Positions 51,225 through 61,850 of a stretch of 64,000 bases of DNA are shown in pieces. A program made the position numbers and the translations under genes. The notes beneath the pieces were generated by a model that saw only the letters and a list, made by a program, of their open reading frames with translations, was not told where the DNA came from and searched no databases. The number at the start of each line of letters is the position of its first letter. Within the stretch, counting starts at the first letter, position 1. This stretch comes from Rotaria macrura (Eukaryota; Rotifera; Eurotatoria; Philodinida; Philodinidae). Where the stretch lies: NCBI GenBank assembly GCA_900239685.1, contig OENT01000344.1, positions 5,797-69,796 of the forward strand, in the 5' to 3' direction.

Positions 51225-51772
51225 TTGTTATCTTCTGATTGAGAGTGTCCTTGCTATTCAAGTCTCTACCTATATCCGATTGACTTTTTATCTCGTCTTT
51301 CTTTGTTCCCTCGAAATCATGTAACTGACCAATAGATTTACAACGTTGCACTGCAGAAGACGCTAGTAGTCGTTGTTGAAAATACTTTTATTTCTTGTTT
51401 AGTGCGAGCGTAGTCGTTTCAAATTTACCTTTAGTTCTATCTAAAACAGATAGAATAGAATAGAAACCACTAGATAATTTTGCAATTGTTTCTATTCATT
51501 ATTTAATTTTAAACGTATACATTTTATCATCATTAACCGGATACATTTTAAAGCTTTACTACAACATCGGAATTTATTGTGGAATACAGACAATGTCTCA
51601 TTTAGTGATAGAATATTGTCTCTGAAAGAAATATAAAAAGAAGGTCTTTCGTCGATCATATGCAGTATATGTGTATATCTATACATTCATGTCACGTATT
51701 GAAGAGATTAGGAATGTATGAAATGTCAAGTCTTCACTCAATATACTCAAATAAGTTTTCGTAACACTATTC
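51225..51772. other. Intergenic interval
   Basis: No gene or repeat recognised between the hypothetical gene's start and the palindromic element. Confidence 0.55.
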
Positions 51773-51774
51773 TA

Positions 51775-52478
51775 ACGGGTGATCGGAAAGTTTTCGCACA
51801 AAATGTTTGCTCATTTTTGGTAAACTCGAACATATTTCAGACGAGTCGAAACCTATGGATTAGAAGCAGAATTTTGTGCTCTTTCAGAATATGAGCTTAG
51901 AAATTATGTGTCAGGTTTTGTTTGAGAGAAGTGAAGGAATCTTTGAAAGACCTGAAAAATTCGTTTGGACGGAANNNNNNNNNNNNNNNNNNNNNNNNNN
52001 NNNNNNNNNNNNNNNNNNNNNNNNNNNNNNNNNNNNNNNNNNNNNNNNNNNNNNNNNNNNNNNNNNNNNNNNNNNNNNNNNNNNNNNNNNNNNNNNNNNN
52101 NNNNNNNNNNNNNNNNNNNNNNNNNNNNNNNNNNNNNNNNNNNNNNNNNNNNNNNNNNNNNNNNNNNNNNNNNNNNNNNNNNNNNNNNNNNNNNNNNNNN
52201 NNNNNNNNNNNNNNNNNNNNNNNNNNNNNNNNNNNNNNNNNNNNNNNNNNNNNNNNNNNNNNNNNNNNNNNNNNNNNNNNNNNNNNNNNNNNNNNNNNNN
52301 NNNNNNNNAAAGATTCCTTCACTTCTCTCAAACAAAAACTGACGCATAATTTCTAAGCTCATATTCTGAAAGAGCACAAAATTCTGCTTCTAATCCATAG
52401 GTTTCGACTCGTCTGAAATATGTTCGAGTTTACCAAAAATGAGCAAACATTTTGTGCGAAAACTTTCCGATCACCCGT
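51775..52478. mobile_element. TA-flanked palindromic DNA transposon (Tc1/mariner-like ends) around an assembly gap
   Basis: The left arm (from 51775) and the right arm (to 52478) are inverted copies over about 170 bp with only two differences seen. Both start ACGGGTGATCGGAAAGTTTT at the outside. TA dinucleotides at 51773-51774 and 52479-52480 flank the ends, as expected for a TA-targeting Tc1/mariner-type element. The centre is a run of N, so I cannot tell whether a transposase lies inside or whether it is a MITE. The near-identity of the arms implies recent insertion or ongoing gene conversion, and may be why the assembly failed here. Confidence 0.85.
51975..52308. other. Assembly gap (N run)
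   Basis: 334 undetermined bases between the two inverted arms. Open frames that run through the gap are meaningless. Confidence 1.
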
Positions 52479-52480
52479 TA

Positions 52481-55031
52481 TTGGAATCATGCATATCGAA
52501 TCAGTCTCTGTATGCATACCATTTATGTTTTACTTTTAAGAATATCTTCGTTGAACGTGCGTGTACTGATGGATTACTCTATTAATAAGTAATTTTGGTT
52601 CTCTCACTTGTTCGATTTCCTAGGTATGTTATTGTAATCAATATGAACGAATGATATCACGCCATTCTTTCATTATTGGCTAGCACCAATAACGAATTTC
52701 TTCATAACTAACTATTTGACCATCGATTAGCAAATGATCGAATAAAGTTTTTACTACAAATTAGAAAACTGCCTCTGTGCCTTAGTCCCTTAGAAAAGTC
52801 ACAATGCAAGTGAAATGCATCGAGAAGATAATCAGAGAATGTCGTTTGACATATTTCTAAACATCAATTTGATTGTTACATTTTTCTTGATTCAAATCGA
52901 ATTGAATGTGTGATTTTTAGTGGAATTCAAAAAATGTTTGACTCAATAAATACTGATTTACTTGATGTAGATATTATGATTATGGAAAACTTTCAAGAAA
53001 TCAGTCATGAACGATAAGATAGTAGAATGAGATTAAGTCTAAGTTGACTAAAGATTTGATCGATCAATAAAAGAGACATTGTTCTGGGTCTTCTGGTATA
53101 GATGTACTGTCATCTGTTCATTTATCACTCTACTAAAATATAGATAGTATCAGGTGACAAGTGAAAAAATCTGAACGTTTATTTTATTTTTAACAGGAAA
53201 TTAAATTTTTTGTGTAGTATTTTTCTTTCATGTATTATCCAAAAATAAGAGACTTAGAAAGTAAATCGAAGTTAACAGTTTGATTTATAAACATTTCCGA
53301 GATCGGAAGGCTAAATATTTTGTTTACTCCTTGAAATATAGACAATGAAATGAAATAGAACATTAGTATGTATCTGGATTGTGCTTCGTATAAGCAGCAG
53401 AGTCAATGGGTTTGGGTTGACTTACACAACAATAGATCAAGGCTTTGGTATTATAGACATGAGTGCTAGTAAAGACAAGATCAGTATCGATATATATATG
53501 GACACATTTCAAATTTTCTTTAAAATCAGGGTTTAACACTGACTAGAGTCATGTAAATTTAAAATCTTGTTGTCTCGGAAAAAGCTGTCCTAAATCTTAT
53601 CAGGATTGAGTAAAAATAATGAATCATATTGAAGAGTGGTTTCATTAATGGAGAAAAGTTTTCATGCAGAAAAAATGAGACTCGAAAGAAACTAGTGTAC
53701 GTGTATACCGTCGAAGTAGTGCTTTGATGAGATTCAGTCTGTTTTCTTGACCATGAGGAACACTTTGGATGAAAGTTTTGATGAAATAATTTAAAATTCA
53801 CTCAAACATAGTCAGTATTAAATACTGATTTAAAAGATCATTTTCATTCGAACTACTCTTTTTCTCATGAAAATTGACAAAATACTAATTAAAAAGTCTT
53901 GAAAAAGATGCCCGAGGAATATTTTCCCTTTGGATGTATTTCAATACGTAATGAGTTATCTTTGATGTTCTCGAAACATTTGAAAGAACTTGAAAATTTG
54001 TTTCAAGCTATATAAAAACTAGTGTAGTCGATGACAAAATTAATGGTCACATAGATCAGATTATCATCCACGGTCGAACTTAATTTATTTGTTGCGTATT
54101 TGAAATGATTCGAGTACTGTGCATATTAGTACAGTGAGGATTTCTGTCGGGGATCACTCTAGAAATCCTTTCGCGATACTTTTGCATTAAAAAATGCCAA
54201 AGGCTTTCAGAAAGCTCAGTTCATTATCTATCAATCTTTTTTTCATGCTTCTCATTATATACCCTGGGTCGCTTTTTGAACTCTAATTAAGTCAGGTGAA
54301 ACTGAGCTGATTCTTTTTTACAAGTTCAGTAGCTACTGCAAGTCAATCCTTTTTTGATGGTAATACCAGGAATAGTATATTTGTTTGTCACATTCATTCA
54401 AAATGTTCTTGAACAAAAACCTGATTGCTTGTCTTAGTATTAATCTAGTTCTATTTCTTTATTTTCATATTTATCAATACTTCTCAATTAATATTAAACC
54501 TAAAGTAAAAGCTCACACCACCAACGTCTCCATAGTGTAAACATTTCGTTCTAAAAAGCAATCTAGACTCATGCTCAGTACCTTGTGCAGAAAAGAAATC
54601 ACTTCGCTGTGAAAATGTTGTCGTTGAAAAAAGTAAATGATTTTTCCTCCTCTCTAGCACTTAGACAAAGTATCCGGAGAAAGATTTTTTGTGGCACGCC
54701 TCTGTCTGAAATACTCTACTGCACAAACGAAAAAAAAGTACACAATATAGTGAATATTTTTAATTATTTTGTTCCACACTCACTTCATATAGGTTTTCTA
54801 GTGTCAGGAAAATGAATTTCTTTCACTAGTTAGAGTTTCTATGACGATTTATACATCATTATATTGGTTGTAAAGACAGCTAGATCAGGTAGGTCACGCT
54901 GAAGGAAGAATTGTAAAATGCACAAACCGGCTAGGGAAGTTTTAGATTTGTCACAAGAAAGACAGGTCTATGGAATTTAGCCTGATTAGATCTCTGGCCT
55001 TTACCATTTCAGACAGATACCAGCAGTATTT
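52481..55031. other. Gene-free AT-rich interval
   Basis: Short open frames only (for example 53559-53801 minus and 54585-54815 plus), with no protein character. No repeats recognised. Confidence 0.6.
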
Positions 55032-55035
55032 CTAA

Positions 55036-56383
55036 AGGGACTGCTCGTCCCCCTCAGAAAATCAATGTTTTTCAGAAAAGTCGATTTTGAGATAAGCACA
55101 TACTTTGACAGCTCAACGTGTCCCCTGTCAGATTATGTGCGATGTATTGCACTTTGAGTAGGTTTTAGCTAGGAAAATAGTGTTTTTTTGGGAGCAGTAG
55201 TAGAAATATAAGAGTTTTTCAGCAATTTTGCTTAGTTACGAGGATGTGGCAATGGTCAACACGCTTGTAAACAGTTGCTTATAGGAATGTGCATATACTT
55301 TCTGTAGTTGTTTTTATTAATTAGACCAATATGACGGGTTTTCAGAGTCAGTTTTTTGGAATTCTTTTCAACAGAAAAAGAGGTTTTGAGCGATTTTCAA
55401 TGCTAGTTTACATTCAGTTTTGCTCATTCGAAACATTAGTAGGTTGCTTTTCATGGCGCATCTGCTGAACACAGTTTGAGGTTACTTTCTAAGATAGCAA
55501 GAGAAAAAAACCACCATTCCACTGTTAATCGATTAATTTTTTTCTTGATCCTTCGTCAGCAGTTAAATACATAATTATTGCAGTACTTTGATCTCAAATC
55601 ACTTTTCGACCGAAATGAAATTACTCTAGTCAGGTTAATATCAGATTCTCACCAACATCTCTACCATCAACGTAGTCGTTTCTCCTTAGAGTCCTGCATA
55701 TACATGACGAAATTGCACGATAGGGGTCATGACAGCTATAGCGAAATTAAAAACTGTTTCATTTTTTATTTAATTATGTCAGTTAAAAAGAGATTTTACG
55801 ATGATTTCAAATATATATAACACTGACTACTTTTTTGACATTCACACCTATTTACACATCTCACAAACTGGTTTATTCGTTTTCTCAAAATAACTTTTTT
55901 TGAAGCTCTCGGGTACCGATTTCTCAGCCTGTAAAAGAAGTATCGAGCTACTTTTTTTTAAGTAAAAGAAGAGACTTTAATCTAATAATGTATTTAGCGT
56001 TTTTTCGAAATTCGGTTTCGTTGTTGAGATAACTAGATAACATCGATGTCAAAAAACGCTAAATTCCGAGATATAGTTCAAAAATGTCTCGGATCCTAAC
56101 AAAATTGAATTTCTAGAAAACGCTAGATACATTTTTAGACATTGATCTTCTCTTTCATTTAAAACAAAAGCTAGCTCTCTATCGCTCCGATAGTCCGAGA
56201 AATCGGTACCTTACAAAGATCATCATTTTGAGTACTAATTTGTCAAAAACTCGATAAAACTAAAATCTTATGAATCGAAAACTTGCAAGAAATTAAGCGA
56301 ACACAAGACACATATTCCTTGAAGCTTTTTGCCAAATCGGCTGACGGATAATGAAAAATGATTCCTGAGGGGGAGGGGGTCCC
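55036..56383. mobile_element. TTAA-bounded non-autonomous element with internal palindrome
   Basis: The right end reads TCCCCCTCAG/GGGAC inward from TTAA (56384-56387). The left end carries AAGGGAC...TCCCCCTCAG after CTAA (55032-55035), a one-base variant of TTAA. The interior holds a large imperfect palindrome. The arm at about 55914-56053 starts GGTACCGATTTCTC and contains TTTAGCGTTTTTT; it pairs with the arm at about 56075-56212, which contains AAAAAACGCTAAA and ends GAGAAATCGGTACC. No transposase frame was found. TTAA targeting is typical of piggyBac-type elements, but the termini are not diagnostic. It shares end sequence with the element at 59796-60677. Confidence 0.6.
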
Positions 56384-56387
56384 TTAA

Positions 56388-58449
56388 CAGCCGCCCCCCT
56401 CTGTTTTGACTGAAAGGTTGAATCTACCCGAGACTTAAATCTTTCCACCACCTATTCTGCATGATGGGGCTGTTTTATTGATTCAAAACATTTCATTCAA
56501 CACAAACACAAATAAACACGTACTGAGTACGTGCTATTTGATCATACTTATTTGAAAGCATAAAAATTACTGCCATTAGTGGCTCAGAAATCATTTCTAT
56601 ACAAGCATCTAAGGTCACATCACAATAGGACCTCTATATATTATTTGAGAGTGATTATTCAAAAAAAAAGACATTTTGAACATTTAGCTTCATAATTAGA
56701 TATAAACACCATGATTAAACACATGAGATATACATTTTCAAAGTTATTTTTTGGTACACTACTTCTTGACGGCTGATCAATCAAGAAAATCCCGATCTCG
56801 ATCGAGATCTGACCAATTCAAGGCCTGTCTGACAACCATGTTTTCAGAATGTGTCACATGTGTTGTACAAAAATTTGTCATTCTCTTACGCAAAGAAATG
56901 TATCGCAACGAGCACTTTATATTTCACGTTGATGTGTTTTGCATTGTCTTGCGAATCACGACACATTTATCTTAGTGTGCAGCGATATTCACTGAGGCAA
57001 TAGATTGTCCTCTGCGAAATTTTCTCGTAATTTTTTAAAATGTTTTCTGTCTACATTTCTACATGTTATATTTTCTAGGATATTTCTTAGATCATTTTCA
57101 AACTATCATCGATACCCTGTTTAATTTTATAAAAGCAGAATGTATAAGTTAGAGGGAAAATGTGGTATCTTACAAAATTAAGTTATAATTATTTATAAAC
57201 TGATTTAGTGATGTCGATAATTTCAAATTGATTTCACAAACTGAAATCAGTTTTTCCCTCTGATATAATTTTAGCATCAGTCACATTGTTTCTTTTTCAT
57301 CTGTCTGATTTGAAATGAAAAGTGGCATAAAAACGACAGCATAATTATCTAAAAATCATGCACGGGACACATTCCGTAAAAACTCGATGTCTTAATTTTG
57401 TGCATCGGATGTTTTCTACACGATTTTTGTAAGATAAAACTTTGAAATAAACATTAATATTTTGAGGAATGAAAATTTTTTGAATGTTGTATATAAGTTT
57501 TGAATATATGCTGTTTTATTTCTATCTTTCAAAAGATGCCTCGTGGTTTTATATTTCTCTATTTTTTTTTGCTTATGCATGTTTTATTTGTGATGCTCGG
57601 GAGCGCTTACAAAGAATATTTCTCTATTTCATGAATGTATAAAATGGGAACTTTTCTTTCCTACATCCTTTGAATTGCATCGAAGAGAAATAGATTCAAT
57701 GTCAAAAGAACCACACTGTAAACACATTGTACAGACGGCAATAATTGATGTTACGACAAATTCTTTGAATAAAACTTGCAATAATATTGTTTTGACGAAA
57801 GTTTATCTTGGTATGTTTATCTTGCCTCCATATATACGCCTTCAATCGTTGAACAAGAAATATTTCTTTCAAAATCAGTTGATTAAATTTCGTTGATAAT
57901 ACTTTGTCGTTTTCGTATAAAATTCTCAAGGTTAAAATCATGTTCGGTCGTATTGCATATGTTTACTTGAATTGGCGAGAAATACTGCTGCTACTAAACA
58001 AATAGTTACAAAATTTTGCATTGAGAAAAAAAAGAGAACGAGTAAAGAAAAAAGTAATGAATACTTTAATAATATCAAAAGCACTTTCTTTCAAATTTAC
58101 GTCTAGACTCGTTCAGTTACAGAAGAGCTTAAAATTGAAAACATTTTATGCTATAATCTGCTGATCACTTTTTGATTCGGTTCAGAAAAAATAAAAATTG
58201 ATCCCATCTTTGATATGCATGTGGATCTATCTCTCTCTCTATATATATATGTATATATTAGCGTGTTTTTAAGATTTAGGATATCTTCGTCGACCAATTG
58301 TAATTTTTTAAAAATTAATATCAGTACTCTACAATAATCATTGCAAAATACTTTGATCGATGGATTTCATTATCTTAGCAGTAGCCAAGATGGTAATATT
58401 AAATTGAACTGTTAAAAATTTATGAAAATATTTGTTAATTATTGTGATA
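56388..58449. other. Gene-free AT-rich interval
   Basis: Begins with a C-rich string (CCGCCCCCCT near 56391) just outside the TTAA element. Contains a CT/TA microsatellite at about 58228-58258. No gene recognised. Confidence 0.55.
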
Positions 58450-58457
58450 ATGCAATT

Positions 58458-59481
58458 GGTATGCAGTAAAAACGCCGAAAAAAAAACGTCGAAAGAAAAA
58501 ACGTCGAAAAAAATAACATCGAATAAGAATGTCGAAAGAAAAAATGTCGAAGAAAAAAATATCGAAAGCAGAATATGTCGAAAGAAAAAACGTCGAAAAA
58601 AATAACATCGAATAAGAATGTCGAAAGAAAAAATGTCGAAGAAAAAAATATCGAAAGCAGAATATGTCGAAAGAAAAAACGTCGAAAGAAGATCAGAAGG
58701 GTGTGGGTGTGACTCCTGTTCTCACTCATACCCACACCCTGCTGGTGATTATATTGTTTGTTCATTTGTATTTTCCATCCAGTCGATACTCTAGAATGTT
58801 GACTTGCAAAATAGCCTATTGGCAAAAACTACTAGCTAATCAATGAAACGACGGGGGATGGTTTAATAGCAAATCAGCCCTATAAATACGTTTTGATTCA
58901 AAACCCCAACTAACGTATAAAGGATAAAAGAGCTCGGAGAACTGAACATATTTTGTGACAGAACTTGGTCCTTTAAATGCTATTGCGAAGAGTTATGGTA
59001 GAGTCAACATTTCAAATTGCCAACGATAAGCAAGTTGGCTCAGCTATGACTCTTCAGAGTAGCATTTAAAGGACCAAGTTCCGTCACAAAATATGTTCAG
59101 TTCTCCGAGCTCTTTTATCCTTTATACGTTAGTTGGGGTTTTGAATCAAAACGTATTTATAGGGCTGATTTGCTATTAAACCATCCCCCGTCGTTTCATT
59201 GATTAGCTAGTAGTTTTTGCCAATAGGCTATTTTGCAAGTCAACATTCTAGAGTATCGACTGGATGGAAAATACAAATGAACAAACAATATAATCACCAG
59301 CAGGGTGTGGGTATGAGTGAGAACAGGAGTCACACCCACACCCTTCTGATCTTCTTTCGACGTTTTTTCTTTCGACATATTCTGCTTTCGATATTTTTTT
59401 CTTCGACATTTTTTCTTTCGACATTCTTATTCGATGTTATTTTTTTCGACGTTTTTTCTTTCGACGTTTTTACATACAATC
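58458..59481. mobile_element. Fold-back transposon with long, nearly identical inverted arms
   Basis: The left arm (about 58466-58995) and the right arm (about 59045-59473) are inverted copies around a loop of about 50 bp. Identity is essentially complete over the outer few hundred bases and declines only near the loop. The arm tips consist of tandem GTCGAAAGAAAAAA-type repeats, as in Drosophila Foldback/Galileo arms. The left arm is longer because an 89-bp unit is duplicated. ATGCAATT occurs at 58450-58457 and 59482-59489, a candidate 8-bp target duplication. Each arm also carries a hairpin with an 11-bp stem, AGGGTGTGGGT/ACCCACACCCT (58698-58740 and 59302-59344). Mirror-image open frames in the arms are not genes. 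Confidence 0.88.
58488..58665. repeat. Tandem duplication in the fold-back arm (2 x 89 bp)
   Basis: Copies begin at 58488 and 58577, each starting GTCGAAAGAAAAAACGTCG, with a partial third at 58666. The opposite arm has only one copy. Each unit is itself made of degenerate ATGTCGAAAGAAAAA-like subrepeats. Confidence 0.9.
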
Positions 59482-59489
59482 ATGCAATT

Positions 59490-59791
59490 ATTAGAATGGT
59501 TTGATAATATGGATGTATTTCATTGTACTTTTTCATGACAATAAGAAATAGACGTTTGTTCGAGGAAAGATATTATAATTTCTAATAGGAACTATCATGG
59601 TTATTTAAATCTTTTATAGTCGCGTGGATGTATAATCCATATAAAACGTTTTTTTTTGTATATTATGATGACGATGGAAATCATTCAATGAGAATACTAA
59701 TTATTGGATAAATGGTTGAAGCTTGACTAATCTAAATCTCTAACTTTCCTTAACATTATTAGTAATTAATAGATTTAGTTTTGCCCATTTT
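59490..59791. other. Short AT-rich spacer between two mobile elements
   Basis: About 300 bp with no gene or repeat recognised. Confidence 0.6.
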
Positions 59792-59795
59792 TTAA

Positions 59796-60677
59796 GGCTC
59801 CCCTCCCCTGAAAAACAGTCGATTTTCGTCAAGAAAATGAAAATTGAGATAACACAATGAGGTGATAGCCCATGTTCTGCTCTTTCAGAATTACTGTAGT
59901 TTTTTATCCAAAGACCATTTTTTGACTGAAATTTTTAGTGATCTTTGAGAGATCCTCTACGCCAAGAACGATTATTTTTTTAAAAATTAGGTCTTTGATC
60001 TCTAATTACTGATTTATTAATTAATTAACAATTAATTAAGCGCTCAGCATGTGCAGAATTAAAAGTTATGTAGGGCAAGTTAGGTCAGTTTCCTCAAAAA
60101 CCGCGTGAAAATTGCAGAAAATTTAAAAAAACAGCAAAAGATTTTCGAAAATATGTTTTTATGTTTTTCACAAAATCATGGTTTTCCATTTTCCATTCTA
60201 GTTATTTTGCCTTCAACTATGTTTTTTCGAAAAATTTTTTTTACCATTCGATAGAACATGCAAAGACGCAGGGCATCTCCTGCTCCGATTTTTGAAAAAG
60301 CTTTTTTATGCTCAAAAAAGATCGCCTACAAAATTCACTTGCTGTTTTTTGGCCTTTTTTCAAGGACTTTGAATTGTGGAAACGTTTTTGGCTTACAGAA
60401 TGGATTTTTTAAAACAAAAGTACGAGACGCCCTGCATCTTTGCATGTTCTATCGAATGGTAAAAAAAATTTTTCGAAAAAGCATAGTTGAAGGCAAAATA
60501 ACTAAGATGGAAAATGGGTCATTTTTAACTAGTGTTCACTTTAAAACTTCCTTAACCTTGCATATTTCGGGCTGAATTTTTTATCGTAAGCTATCCGCTC
60601 CAGTCCTAGTATATCCTGGAAATTTCAGCCGATTTGGACTTTCTTTGACGAAAATCGAGTTTTGAGTGGGGGGGGGG
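59796..60677. mobile_element. TTAA-bounded non-autonomous element with internal palindrome
   Basis: TTAA at 59792-59795 and 60678-60681 flank ends that are inverted relatives: the left has C-rich CTCCCCTCCCC then TCGATTTTCGTCAAGAAA, the right complement has a C run then TCGATTTTCGTCAAAGAAA. Inside, arms of about 95 bp (about 60180-60285 and 60425-60518) share GTTATTTTGCCTTCAACTAT and CCATTCGATAGAACATGCAA in inverted order around a loop of about 140 bp. No transposase. Same architecture and related ends as the element at 55036-56383, so probably one family. Confidence 0.68.
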
Positions 60678-60796
60678 CTTAAGTAAGATTTCACTTTTAA
60701 GTTGAAAACATGAACCTCCACTATGTATCTGTTTTTGTTGCAAAATCGCCATTTGAATAACACCACATTTAACTGTTGATATTGTATCTTTCGATC

Positions 60797-61138
60797 ATGT
60801 ATAAATTCAATAAAATTGAAGAAAATTTTAATGATGAACATTCTACCGACCTTATTATGCTAACTTATCGAGAGATAAATTTACGATTGCCAATAAATCG
60901 AGTAATAATTTTCATACTTGATTGTCAAAATAAATACATGGACGATGTTTCTTTCTTCATATTCATGCGAGAGCGGATGCTTGAATATTTTATATTTCGC
61001 AAATTCGGAACTGAAGAGGAGCTGTTTTATGCTGTAATGGTTCGAATCATTCGTATTTTCATTTCTGTCATTGGTAATGGGCTAACTGATGCAATGAAGT
61101 ATGTTGTGTATAATATATTCAAACCTTCAAAGACGTAA
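60797..61138 (+). CDS. Possible small hypothetical protein, 113 aa
   Basis: An uninterrupted frame from ATG to stop. The product is Ile/Phe/Met-rich with alternating charged and hydrophobic stretches that could form helices. No family was recognised. It lies just outside a TTAA-bounded element, with no neighbouring exon found. A frame of this length is expected about once by chance in a window of this size and composition, so it may be spurious. Confidence 0.22.
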   Translation: MYKFNKIEENFNDEHSTDLIMLTYREINLRLPINRVIIFILDCQNKYMDDVSFFIFMRERMLEYFIFRKFGTEEELFYAVMVRIIRIFISVIGNGLTDAMKYVVYNIFKPSKT

Positions 61139-61389
61139 AAGAAACATTTTCCTTTGATATATTTATTAATTATTTGAGAACTTTAGACTTCGATTTTTCT
61201 ATCGTCGTTCCTGTTTTTCACAAAAATAATACTTAGCCTCAAATTTTTCGTTATGAGTGTTGTTAAGACTTTTTACTTTTTAGCACGACCTGTTCAAAAT
61301 TTAAAAATAGCAAGATATTGTATGCTTATCAAACAAGATTAATTCAAAAATGTATGTTTTATGAGTAAATTGTAGCGCGGGACATTCAT

Positions 61390-61850
61390 TCCGAGATAGA
61401 GCAAACATTTCTCTATTGTCTCATATACTTTTCATTCGAAAACCATGCGACGATAATGAGTGGGCAACGTAAGAGTGAGACCTTTTCAATTTTGTTTCCC
61501 GCTCTGTTCATTTCCTTATTCGGTCGAGAACATCATTTCATTTTGATAAGAAAAACTCAGTAAAAATTTCATATTAAACGCATGAAAAATACACGAAAAG
61601 ATAGATTTTGAGTAGAGGAATCGATTGATGTAATGTTTTTTTTTAGAAAAAAATACAATTTTCATGTTGAAACAACTTTCGTCAGGAACACTCCATGTAA
61701 AATGGCTCAAATGACCGAGTTAGGATATGAACAGAGCGGGGAACAAAATCGAATAAGTCTCATTCTAACAGTGACCGCTCATTATCGTCGCGTGGTTTTC
61801 AAATGAAAAGTATATGACATAATAGAGAAATATTTGCTCTATCCCAGAAT
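61390..61850. repeat. Large imperfect inverted repeat (MITE-like)
   Basis: The arm at about 61390-61515 matches the complement of about 61722-61850 at roughly 85%. It includes ATAGAGCAAA, CATATACTTTTCATT, GCGACGATAATGAG and CCCGCTCTGTTCAT. The spacer is about 205 bp. No clear target duplication or terminal signature was found, so the class of element is unknown. Confidence 0.75.

Noticed and set aside
51876-52377. Open frames spanning the N run
   Set aside because: They exist only because N cannot produce stop codons; the known parts are the inverted arms.
58439-59504. Matching open frames in both halves of the fold-back element
   Set aside because: The same 60-residue and longer frames appear in mirror image because the arms are inverted copies. 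They are interrupted by repeats and have no protein character.
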